Shown in pieces: positions 17,799-25,733 of a stretch of 64,000 nt of DNA (position 1 is the stretch's first letter; each line of letters begins with the position of its first letter). The stretch is from an uncultured Pelagibacteraceae bacterium. Its GTDB lineage: Bacteria > Pseudomonadota > Alphaproteobacteria > Pelagibacterales > Pelagibacteraceae. The stretch lies in the NCBI GenBank assembly GCA_902571425.1, contig CACGBZ010000001.1:1-64000 (forward strand), given 5' to 3'. Both the position numbers and the translations under genes were made by a program. The notes below the pieces were generated by a model. It had not been told where the DNA came from, ran no database searches, and saw only the letters and a list, made by a program, of their open reading frames with translations.

Positions 17799-18671
17799 AT
17801 GTTTAATGGTTTCAAAAAAAAATTTGTTAAGGTAAACAAGGGTAAAATATTTTGTAGATTTAAAGGTAATGGTCCTCCTTTATTACTACTTCACGGATAT
17901 CCACAATCACATGTAATGTGGCACAAGACTGCCCCTGAACTTAGTAAATATTTCACAGTAATAGTTGCTGATTTAAGAGGATACGGGGAAAGTTTGGTTT
18001 TGCCTGGTGGAATTAATCATAAAAATTATTCTAAAAGAGAAATGGCTAAAGATATGGTTCAATTGATGAGTAAATTAAATTTTAAAAAATTTTTTGTTGC
18101 AGGACATGATAGAGGCGGGAGAGTTGCACACAGAATGGCAAGAGATTACAGAAATAAAATTATGGCATTAAGTGTATTAGATATTTGTCCAACTCTAGAT
18201 ATGTATGAGCATACAGATATGAAATTTGCAAAAGGATATTTTCATTGGTTTTATTTAATACAGCCCGCACCTTTACCAGAGAAAATGATAATGGCAGACC
18301 CTAAAAGATGGTTACATAGTCGGTTTAACAGGTCATCTAAACGTGCGATTGGAAGAGTTGAGGATGAATATTTCAGAGCCTTTAAACAAAGTAAAAGAAT
18401 TCATGCAACATGTGAAGATTATAGAGCTGCGGCGACTATAGACTTAGAGCACGATAAAAAAGATAGAAATAAAAAATTAAATATTCCTATCCAAGTTTTG
18501 TGGGGAAAAAAAGGAGTAGTTGGAAAGCAATTTAATTCAATTAAAATTTGGCAAAAATATACAAATAAAAAAATTTATGGTGCAGAAATTAACTCAGATC
18601 ATTTCATTCCAGAGGAAAGTCCTAAACAAACTATAAATCACCTAAAAAAATTTTTTCTCAAAAATGTTTAA
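17799..18671 (+). CDS. Alpha/beta hydrolase, fluoroacetate/haloacetate dehalogenase-like
   Basis: The 290-residue protein has the fold motifs HGYPQ (32-36), DLRGYGES and the nucleophile elbow GHDRGGRV with Asp104. The haloacetate dehalogenases use an Asp nucleophile with two nearby arginines for the carboxylate, an Asp acid, a His base and a His-Trp halide pocket. All are visible here: D104, R105, R108, D128, H149, W150 and H268. The numbering nearly coincides with what I recall for the Burkholderia enzyme. Related epoxide hydrolases lack the paired arginines. It is therefore a candidate hydrolase of 2-haloacids. It overlaps the following dioxygenase by 8 bp. Confidence 0.85.
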   Translation: MFNGFKKKFVKVNKGKIFCRFKGNGPPLLLLHGYPQSHVMWHKTAPELSKYFTVIVADLRGYGESLVLPGGINHKNYSKREMAKDMVQLMSKLNFKKFFVAGHDRGGRVAHRMARDYRNKIMALSVLDICPTLDMYEHTDMKFAKGYFHWFYLIQPAPLPEKMIMADPKRWLHSRFNRSSKRAIGRVEDEYFRAFKQSKRIHATCEDYRAAATIDLEHDKKDRNKKLNIPIQVLWGKKGVVGKQFNSIKIWQKYTNKKIYGAEINSDHFIPEESPKQTINHLKKFFLKNV

Positions 18672-19455
18672 AATAATTCCAAATAAAAAAAATATTGGAG
18701 CAGAAATAATTGTAAACTTAAAAGATATTTCAAACAAAGATATTTCAAAAATCAAAAAAGCACTGAATAAATATGGAATGTTATATTTTAAGGAACAAAA
18801 ATTAACTTCTAAATTTTTCATTAAGTTTGCAAAAAATTTTGGAAATTTAGCCAACTATCCAAGACTAAAAGGTTTAAATAAAAAATTTCCTCAAATTACG
18901 GTAGTGCAAAGAAAATCAACAGATAAAGGACCAAGTTTTGGTGAACAATTTCATACAGACTCCATTTATACAAAAAGGCCACCAAGATTTACAATGTTGC
19001 TTTCAAAACTTGTGCCAACAAAAGGAAAGGCCAATACAGAATTTTGTTCTCAATATCTTGCTTATAAAGAATTACCAAATCCAATAAAAAAAAAATTTCA
19101 AAATATTAAAGGTAAATATTCCTCTGAGGGTCCGATTTCGGTTACAACAAAAGAAAGAGTAAAAGAAAAAGGAAAAAATATTAAAGAACTTAAATCTACA
19201 CATAAAATAATTAGGAAAATCAGTACAAATTATTCGATTTATTGCAGTCCAGGACATTTTGTTGGTTTTAGTTCAAAGATAAAAAATCAAGAAAAGTTCA
19301 AAAAATTTTTATTTAATCATCAAATTAAGAAGAAGTTTCAATTTTCATTGCCTTGGGAAAAAAATCAATTGGCTATATGGGATAACAGATCTATGCTCCA
19401 TCAGGCAACACCCTTCAAAGGAAATAGAATAATGCATAGAATAACGATCAAATAA
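18664..19455 (+). CDS. TauD/TfdA-family Fe(II)/2-oxoglutarate dioxygenase
   Basis: The 263-residue protein carries the iron-binding HTD in GEQFHTDSIYTKRPP, the distal His in NRSMLHQATPF and the 2-oxoglutarate Arg in MHRITI. Family members oxidise taurine, 2,4-D, carnitine precursors and other small acids. The substrate cannot be predicted. It is somewhat shorter and more lysine-rich than typical TauD. Its overlap with the haloacid-dehalogenase-like gene hints at a shared task in small-acid catabolism, which is inference. Confidence 0.85.
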   Translation: MFKIIPNKKNIGAEIIVNLKDISNKDISKIKKALNKYGMLYFKEQKLTSKFFIKFAKNFGNLANYPRLKGLNKKFPQITVVQRKSTDKGPSFGEQFHTDSIYTKRPPRFTMLLSKLVPTKGKANTEFCSQYLAYKELPNPIKKKFQNIKGKYSSEGPISVTTKERVKEKGKNIKELKSTHKIIRKISTNYSIYCSPGHFVGFSSKIKNQEKFKKFLFNHQIKKKFQFSLPWEKNQLAIWDNRSMLHQATPFKGNRIMHRITIK

Positions 19456-19458
19456 TTT

Positions 19459-20385
19459 ATGTTCACAATTTTTTTAGGACTAACTCCATTTATATTTATT
19501 ACTTTTTTAGGGTTTGCATTTGGTAAGTTAAAAGTTTTAGACCTTAGTCATGCTAAAATTTTAAATCTTTTTTTGTTCTATATTGCAGTTCCGGCATTGA
19601 TAATTAAACTAATAGCTCAAAATGAAATTGGACAAGTAGATTTCAAACAAATTATCTCTTATTTAATTATGCAATCGATATGTGGAATTATCGCTTACTT
19701 AATTACTTCAAAATATTTTAAAAGATCAATTCCAGAGTCAATTATTTGGGCTTTAACAGTTGCATTATCAAACCATGTGACTTTGCTTTTGCCAATAACA
19801 GAAATTTATTTTCAACAAAATGTAATCACACAAGTTGCAAGTATCATATTAATGGATGGGATAATTTTATTATCTATAATTGCTTTTTTTCTTGAATTAT
19901 CTACAAAACAAAATGTAAATTTATTTAATTTTATTAAAAATTTATTTTTAAACCCATTTATTCTTTCAATAATTATAGGTTTATTATTTTTATTATTAAA
20001 TTTAAATATTGATCAAACACCGATTGAATACACTTTGTCTAAACTTGCAGCATGTGTTTCACCAGTTGGATTGTTTGCAATTGGCATAACTCTCTCATTT
20101 TATACTAAAAATGTAATTAACAAATTATCTGTTTCTATTTCAGTTTTAAAATTAGTCATTTCCCCGATTATTTTACTGTTAATTGGATTAGTTTTTTTTA
20201 ATGCAGGATTGCCTGCTGAAATACCAGGTGCTTTCTTTGTGAGTGTTGCACCTTGTGGAGTTACTTCAATAGTTTTATGTGCCGCTTATAATGTAAGTCC
20301 CGAAAATATAATAAAAGCAATTTTTGTATCTACTATTGCATCTATAGGAACTATATTTTTTGCAATTGAGTATTTAACTTTATAA
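19459..20385 (+). CDS. AEC-family (auxin efflux carrier) permease
   Basis: The 308-residue protein has about ten hydrophobic helices in two five-helix halves. It starts FLGLTPFIFITFLGFAFGK and ends with PGAFFVSVAPCGVTSIVLCAAYNVS, typical of the AEC / malate-malonate permease group. These carriers transport dicarboxylates or other organic anions. It follows the dioxygenase by 3 bp and overlaps the convergent metallo-hydrolase by 6 bp, so it probably ends the hemC-led transcript group. Confidence 0.88.
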   Translation: MFTIFLGLTPFIFITFLGFAFGKLKVLDLSHAKILNLFLFYIAVPALIIKLIAQNEIGQVDFKQIISYLIMQSICGIIAYLITSKYFKRSIPESIIWALTVALSNHVTLLLPITEIYFQQNVITQVASIILMDGIILLSIIAFFLELSTKQNVNLFNFIKNLFLNPFILSIIIGLLFLLLNLNIDQTPIEYTLSKLAACVSPVGLFAIGITLSFYTKNVINKLSVSISVLKLVISPIILLLIGLVFFNAGLPAEIPGAFFVSVAPCGVTSIVLCAAYNVSPENIIKAIFVSTIASIGTIFFAIEYLTL

Positions 20386-21363
20386 TAATTTATCTAGAGG
20401 ACTAACTTCTCCAATTTTAAAAATAATTGCATCTTCTTTATTAAAACCATATTTTTCAGCACTATTTTTAAATCTAATTGGTGGTTCCATAATCGGCTCC
20501 AATGACAAAACAAATGTTCCCCAATGCATTCCTAATACTTTTTTACTTTTTAGGTCCTGTGCAACATTCAAGGCTTCTTCTGGTGTAGTATGATAAATTG
20601 TTTTATCAAACATTGGTTTGAAATTATAAGCTCCAATATTAATCATTGTCAGATCTATAGGACCGTATTTTTCTCCTAGTTTTTTGTAGATTTCTCCATA
20701 TCCAGTGTCACATGCGAATAAAATTTTTTTATTTTTATATTCCATAAGAAAATTACCCCACAAAGTTTTATTAGTGTCTGTTAAACTCCTCTTTGACCAA
20801 TGAACAGCAGGAAGTAAAGAAATTTTCAAATTCTTATTTATAATTATTTGATCATACCAATCCATTTCATTTACATCTCTATATCCTTTAAAATATTTAC
20901 CAAGATTTAGAGGTGTTAATACTTTTGCACTTTTAAAAGGAAAATTTCTAATTGTTGACATGTCTTGATGATCGTAATGATTATGTGTGAGTAGAAATAT
21001 ATCCGTTTTAGGTATCTCGTTTAATTTTACTGCAGGATTAGTAAATCTCTTTGGACCAAAGATTAGTGGTCCAGCGTTCTTTGAAAATACAGGATCTGTT
21101 ATAATTGTAGTTCCACCTAATTTTATAAGGTATGTCGCGTGACCTATCCAAGCAATATAATCATCATCTTTATATTTTTCTAAATCAGCTAATACTTTTT
21201 CTTTTTCAATCACATGTTCTTTTGGATAATATAAATCAACTTTTTTTCTCAATTTACTGAAAGTTCTATAAGAAAATTTTCCTGAACTAGATATTATTAC
21301 TGGAGATCCTTTTGGATTCCTGAAAGTACCATCAGGTAAATGATGATAAGGTCTTTCTTTCAT
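20380..21363 (-). CDS. MBL-fold metal-dependent hydrolase (NAPE-PLD/UlaG-like)
   Basis: The 327-residue protein has the metallo-beta-lactamase signature LLTHNHYDHQD (HxHxDH), a further AVHWSKR, CDTGYGE and MHWGTF. The N-terminal HHLPDGTFRNP segment is typical of the subgroup related to N-acylphosphatidylethanolamine phospholipase D. The substrate is unknown. No signal peptide is visible. It lies 1 bp after the sugar-dehydrogenase-like gene in the leftward group SDR / PQQ-type / MBL. Confidence 0.85.
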   Translation of the reverse strand: MKERPYHHLPDGTFRNPKGSPVIISSSGKFSYRTFSKLRKKVDLYYPKEHVIEKEKVLADLEKYKDDDYIAWIGHATYLIKLGGTTIITDPVFSKNAGPLIFGPKRFTNPAVKLNEIPKTDIFLLTHNHYDHQDMSTIRNFPFKSAKVLTPLNLGKYFKGYRDVNEMDWYDQIIINKNLKISLLPAVHWSKRSLTDTNKTLWGNFLMEYKNKKILFACDTGYGEIYKKLGEKYGPIDLTMINIGAYNFKPMFDKTIYHTTPEEALNVAQDLKSKKVLGMHWGTFVLSLEPIMEPPIRFKNSAEKYGFNKEDAIIFKIGEVSPLDKLL

Positions 21364-21364
21364 A

Positions 21365-22459
21365 TTATTTTTTTTTCTCCATTAACCATAAACTGTTTCC
21401 CGCAAGAAAATATATTTTTCCATTAACTGGGTGAACTTGTATATCTCTTATTCTTCCAATTTTATCTTTGAAAATAATCGTTTCTTCAATCTTAGATGAA
21501 TTTTTAAAGTTTAATTTTCTCATTGATTTATCTTTTAAAGAAGTAATTAACGCTTCGCCATCCCATTCATTAAATTCTTTTCCCTTATAAATAGTTATTG
21601 CACTTGCAGCTATTGAAGGTACCCAGTATTGGATTGCTTTGGTAAAGCCTGGTTTCCATTTAGGTCCAATCTTTGAGCCTGAATAATTTGTTCCACCCCA
21701 ACCTAAAATTTTCCAACCATAATTTTCTCCTTTTTTTATTTCACCAAACCAATCACCACCTTTTGCACCATGGTTGCTTGCATAAATTTTTCCATCAAAA
21801 GAGGAATAGGTTAAGCCTTGAGGATTACGAACACCAATTTGATAAATTTCTGGTAACCAATTTGATTTACCTTCAAATTTAGGGTTATCTTTTGGAATAC
21901 TACCATCTAAATAAATTCTGATAATACTTCCAGGATGATTTGTCGGATCTTGAGCAATCATACCACCACCTCTTTCACCAGCAGAAGCAAAAAGATAATT
22001 GTCTTTTATAGCCAGTCTTGAACCGAAATGATAACCAGATTCTATTGGTGGTTCAGCTTGAAATATATTTTTGAAATTTAAATTTTTTTTATTTAATTTA
22101 GCTTTTGCAATTGATGTACTAGTTTTCCAATCCCCTCTATTTTCTGAATAAGAAATCCATAAGTAATTATCTTGGTAAATAATATCTAATAAACCTCCTT
22201 GTCCGTGAACAAAATAATTTAAGTTATGTTCAACTTCATAAACTTCTTCAGAAATAATATTTACTATTTTTATTTTTCCAGTTTTTTCAGTGATAATAAG
22301 CTCTTCATTATTTATAAAAGACGATCCCCATGGCTCGTTTAAATCTGCCAATTTTTTAAAAGTAAAATTTTCAGAAAAACTTTTCGATGAAAATATTAAA
22401 AAGAAAAATATCGATATAAAATATTTGACCACTTTATGAAAGTTTAGATCTACCACCAT
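21365..22459 (-). CDS. PQQ-dependent aldose sugar dehydrogenase-like beta-propeller protein
   Basis: The 364-residue protein starts with a hydrophobic signal segment (about residues 12-30, ending SKSFSE) and continues as a six-bladed propeller with LNEPWGSSF, SAGERGGGM, YQIGVRNPQGL, NHGAKGGDWFGEI and GENYGW. These match the soluble aldose sugar dehydrogenase (YliI/Asd) family, which is periplasmic and binds PQQ and calcium. Whether the cell makes PQQ is not visible here. It overlaps the SDR gene upstream by 26 bp. Confidence 0.87.
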   Translation of the reverse strand: MVVDLNFHKVVKYFISIFFFLIFSSKSFSENFTFKKLADLNEPWGSSFINNEELIITEKTGKIKIVNIISEEVYEVEHNLNYFVHGQGGLLDIIYQDNYLWISYSENRGDWKTSTSIAKAKLNKKNLNFKNIFQAEPPIESGYHFGSRLAIKDNYLFASAGERGGGMIAQDPTNHPGSIIRIYLDGSIPKDNPKFEGKSNWLPEIYQIGVRNPQGLTYSSFDGKIYASNHGAKGGDWFGEIKKGENYGWKILGWGGTNYSGSKIGPKWKPGFTKAIQYWVPSIAASAITIYKGKEFNEWDGEALITSLKDKSMRKLNFKNSSKIEETIIFKDKIGRIRDIQVHPVNGKIYFLAGNSLWLMEKKK

Positions 22460-23144
22460 CTACAGCAATTATTTGGCCTGTAACCCAAGAACTATCTTCT
22501 GTTAGTAAGAATTTAGCAAGAGCAGCAGAGTCTTTACCTTCTCCTAATCTTTTAAGAGGATGTGCTTTTGCAATACCTTCAGCTATAGCAGTATTTTTTA
22601 ACATTGGTTCTGCTATTTTAGATTTTGTTAAACTTGGTGCCACACAATTTACTCTTATGTTTGGAGCAAATTCCGCGGCAAGAGAAACCGTCAATCCTTC
22701 AACAGCTGCTTTTGCAGATGCTATAATTGCATGATTGGTATAACCTCTTTGAGCAGCAATAGTTGAAAATAATACTATCGAACCTTTATTTTTTTTTAAA
22801 CTTTCCTGATATCCTTTAATAGCTTCTACAGCAGAATAAAGATTAAGTTTCATACATTTTTGAAAGTCTTTTTCATTTACCATTCTTAATGGTTTTAAAT
22901 CAATTGAACCGACACAATAAGCTAAGCCTTTAATTTCAAAAATATCTGATTTAACTTTTTCTACAAAGCCATCCTCTAAAACATCTGCAACTGTATGTGA
23001 GCATCCAAGTTTTTCAGAGACAGAGCTAAGTTCACTTTCATTTCTTCCAACTAAATGAATATCGTTTCCAGAGTTTTTTAATTGTTCTGCTAAACTTGAT
23101 CCAATAGAACCTGTCGCACCAAAAATTACATATTTTTCTGACAT
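22434..23144 (-). CDS. SDR-fold oxidoreductase lacking the catalytic tyrosine (photolyase-associated type)
   Basis: The 236-residue Rossmann protein has the NAD(P) motif GATGSIGSS (9-17), NLYSAVEAIKG, the active-site Ser127 in LFSTIAAQRG and a C-terminal SWVTGQIIAVDGG. In the usual YxxxK motif the Lys is K145, but the Tyr position is Ile141 (HAIIASAK). A similar NHxxIAxAK pattern is known to me from SDR proteins beside photolyase genes. It lies 27 bp from the divergent photolyase-like gene, so a shared regulatory region is likely. Its reaction is unknown. Confidence 0.85.
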   Translation of the reverse strand: MSEKYVIFGATGSIGSSLAEQLKNSGNDIHLVGRNESELSSVSEKLGCSHTVADVLEDGFVEKVKSDIFEIKGLAYCVGSIDLKPLRMVNEKDFQKCMKLNLYSAVEAIKGYQESLKKNKGSIVLFSTIAAQRGYTNHAIIASAKAAVEGLTVSLAAEFAPNIRVNCVAPSLTKSKIAEPMLKNTAIAEGIAKAHPLKRLGEGKDSAALAKFLLTEDSSWVTGQIIAVDGGRSKLS

Positions 23145-23171
23145 AAAAAATTTTATTAGTTATATTTAACT

Positions 23172-24662
23172 ATGAAGTTATTTTTTATACTTGGTAATCA
23201 ATTATTTCCAACAAAATACTTAGACCGCTTCAAAAAAGACCACCTATTTTTTATGGCTGAAGATAAGGGTTTATGTACTTATGAAAAGCATCATAAACAA
23301 AAAATTTTATTATTTTTATCTTCTATGCGTTCTTATGCAGACGGATTAAGAAAAAACAAATTTAAATTAGATTACTTTAAAATCGAAGATAAAGAATTTA
23401 ATGAAGATTATTTAAAAAAATTAAAAAAAATAATTACACAAAAAAAAGTAAAAGAAATTTCAAGTTTTGAAGTAGAAGATAAATTTTTTGAAAAAAAAAT
23501 TTCACAATTTTTAAAAAAAGAAAACATACACTGGAATGTTATTCAAACTCCTATGTTTTTAAATTCAAGAGCTGAATTTAAAAATTATTTATCAAAATCA
23601 AAAAAACCTTTTATGGCAACCTTCTACAAAGACGTTAGAAAAAAATCTGGAATATTGATGGGGTCAGATGGTGATCCAATCGGGGGGAAATGGAGCTTTG
23701 ATGAAGATAATAGAAATAAATTACCTAAAAATATTACAATTCCTAAATTTCCAAAAATAAATGAAACCAGTCATACAAAAAAATTAAAGCCTATTATTGA
23801 AAAGGAATTTAAAAATCACCCAGGGAGTACAAATAATTTTTGGTTTGCAACAGAACACGAAGATGTAGTTAAACTTTTAAATTTTTTTATAAAAGAAAAA
23901 TTTAATCTTTTTGGTGATTATGAGGATGCAGTTGATCAAAAAGATAATATCCTGTTCCATAGCGCATTAAGTCCTTATATAAATTTAGGTTTAATTACTC
24001 CTGAATTTGTTATCCAAAAAGTTTTAGACTTTCATAAGAAAAATAAAATTAGAATGAATTCTTTAGAGGGTTACATTCGTCAAGTGATTGGTTGGCGAGA
24101 ATTTATGCGTGGAATTTATCAGTCATATTCAAAAGAAATGGAAAATGGAAATTTTTTTAAACAAAATAGAAAAATGAAAAGTTCTTGGTACGATGGCACC
24201 ACTGGTCTTCCACCTTTAGATTATGCAATTAAAAATGCGGTTAATCATGGTTGGTCACATCACATTGAAAGATTAATGATTTTATCAAACATAATGAACC
24301 TTTGTGAAATAAAGCCAACAATTGTTTATAAGTGGTTCATGGAGATGTTTGTAGACTCCTCAGATTGGGTAATGGTTCCAAATGTATATGGAATGGGATT
24401 ATTTAGCGATGGAGGAATATTTGCGACCAAACCTTATATTTGTGGGTCTGCATATTTTATGAAAATGATGGACTTTAAGAAAGGTGATTGGTGTAACATC
24501 ATGGATGGTCTTTATTGGAGGTTCATCGATCGAAATAGAAAATTCTTTTTAAAAAATCCTCGTCTATCGATGATGGTTAGAATATTTGATAAAATGAAAT
24601 CTGATAGAAAAAAATTAATTTTATCTGAAGCTGATAAATTCATTAAACGAAATACAATTTAA
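23172..24662 (+). CDS. Cryptochrome/photolyase family protein (bacterial (6-4) photolyase / DPRP type)
   Basis: The 496-residue protein begins [13 protein letters not shown], the start of the deoxyribodipyrimidine-photolyase-related (DPRP) Rossmann domain. The FAD domain follows, with [51 protein letters not shown] and LYWRFIDRN. Homologues repair (6-4) photoproducts or act as blue-light receptors and normally carry a 4Fe-4S cluster. Here the region [23 protein letters not shown] lacks the YCxxC cysteine pair expected for that cluster. TAATG couples it to the DUF2256 gene. Confidence 0.88.
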   Translation: MKLFFILGNQLFPTKYLDRFKKDHLFFMAEDKGLCTYEKHHKQKILLFLSSMRSYADGLRKNKFKLDYFKIEDKEFNEDYLKKLKKIITQKKVKEISSFEVEDKFFEKKISQFLKKENIHWNVIQTPMFLNSRAEFKNYLSKSKKPFMATFYKDVRKKSGILMGSDGDPIGGKWSFDEDNRNKLPKNITIPKFPKINETSHTKKLKPIIEKEFKNHPGSTNNFWFATEHEDVVKLLNFFIKEKFNLFGDYEDAVDQKDNILFHSALSPYINLGLITPEFVIQKVLDFHKKNKIRMNSLEGYIRQVIGWREFMRGIYQSYSKEMENGNFFKQNRKMKSSWYDGTTGLPPLDYAIKNAVNHGWSHHIERLMILSNIMNLCEIKPTIVYKWFMEMFVDSSDWVMVPNVYGMGLFSDGGIFATKPYICGSAYFMKMMDFKKGDWCNIMDGLYWRFIDRNRKFFLKNPRLSMMVRIFDKMKSDRKKLILSEADKFIKRNTI

Positions 24663-24790
24663 TGAAAAAGGAAAATTTACCCACTAAAACGTGTCCTGTA
24701 TGTAAAAGACCTTTCACATGGCGAAAAAAATGGAAGCTGAATTGGGAGAGAGTAAAATATTGTTCCAAAAAGTGTTCTAAGCTAAGCTAA
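24662..24790 (+). CDS. DUF2256 zinc-ribbon-like mini-protein
   Basis: This 42-residue frame overlaps the photolyase stop codon (TAATG). It encodes [16 protein letters not shown], then [11 protein letters not shown], the full DUF2256 pattern with two CxxC-like pairs (C11, C14, C34, C38) that probably hold zinc. DUF2256 genes are repeatedly found next to, or fused to, cryptochrome/photolyase genes, which supports the reading. The function is not established. The next gene starts 5 bp later. Confidence 0.92.
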   Translation: MKKENLPTKTCPVCKRPFTWRKKWKLNWERVKYCSKKCSKLS

Positions 24791-24795
24791 TCTTA

Positions 24796-25515
24796 GTGAA
24801 CATAATAGTATTACAACATATCAAAATAGAAGATCCAGGTTACATTAAAGATTTGATGTTGGCTGATGGATTTAATTTAACTACCATTGAATTAGATGAA
24901 GGTGAAAAAATACCAGGCGATTTAAGTAAATTTGATGGAATGTTTTGCATGGGGGGTCCAATGGATACCTATATGGAGAAGGAATACCCATGGTTGATTG
25001 AAGAAAAGAAAAAAATCAAAGAATTTGTTGTAGATCTAAAAAAACCTTATTTAGGTTTTTGTTTAGGTTGTCAACTTTTAGGAGAAGTAGTTGGTGGAAA
25101 AGTAGTTAAATCTAAACCAGCAGAAATAGGAATTATGGATATTAATTTCTCTAATGAAAAAGACGAAGATAAATTATTTTCAAAATTTCCTAATACGATT
25201 AAAAGTTTACAATGGCACTCTTATGAGGTTCAAGGTATTGAAAACAATAAAGATGTAACTTTATTAGCCTCTTCCCCAATCACCAAGTATCAAATCTTTA
25301 AATATCAAAACCATGCTTATGGAATTCAATTTCATATAGAAATAAAAGATACCACAGTCAATGAGTGGGGATGTGTACCGGAATACAAAAAAGCTTTAGA
25401 GAAACAGCTTGGTAATGGTGCATTAGAAAAGTTTGATCAATCTGCAAAAGATAACATGAAAGATATGAATAACTATTCTACAATCCTTTATAATAATTTT
25501 AAAAAACTTTTATGA
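24796..25515 (+). CDS. Type 1 glutamine amidotransferase (GMP synthase-like, stand-alone)
   Basis: The 239-residue protein has the class I amidotransferase triad: nucleophile Cys in GFCLGCQLLG, His in YGIQFHIEI and a Glu three residues on. MCMGGPMD-like sequence near residue 55 is also typical. There is no synthetase domain. Stand-alone members deglutamylate small molecules or pair with unknown synthetases. The start is a GTG at 24796. It sits in the photolyase operon between DUF2256 and a small membrane protein. Confidence 0.87.
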   Translation: MNIIVLQHIKIEDPGYIKDLMLADGFNLTTIELDEGEKIPGDLSKFDGMFCMGGPMDTYMEKEYPWLIEEKKKIKEFVVDLKKPYLGFCLGCQLLGEVVGGKVVKSKPAEIGIMDINFSNEKDEDKLFSKFPNTIKSLQWHSYEVQGIENNKDVTLLASSPITKYQIFKYQNHAYGIQFHIEIKDTTVNEWGCVPEYKKALEKQLGNGALEKFDQSAKDNMKDMNNYSTILYNNFKKLL

Positions 25516-25733
25516 ATAATAAAATCTTTGAATGGGCAGGGGTTATAACTGCAATATTATATTCTTTGTTTGTCGCTTTAAATATAGGGATAGAATTTTT
25601 TGGTTTTTGTCTACTGTTATTGTCAGCGATTTTAATTGGAATTTGGGCCTATAGAGGTGGTCATAAAGGAATTTTATTTTTGCAATTTTTTTATGCAACC
25701 GCTGGAATTATTGGAATGGTTCGTTGGTTTTAA
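25512..25733 (+). CDS. Small three-helix membrane protein, unknown function
   Basis: The 73-residue product is almost entirely hydrophobic, with helices at about 8-27, 29-47 and 52-70 separated by short turns (YRGGHKG). I recognise no family with confidence. It overlaps the amidotransferase gene by 4 bp (ATGA) and the convergent photolyase-like gene by 4 bp. It closes the rightward photolyase transcript. Confidence 0.7.
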   Translation: MNNKIFEWAGVITAILYSLFVALNIGIEFFGFCLLLLSAILIGIWAYRGGHKGILFLQFFYATAGIIGMVRWF

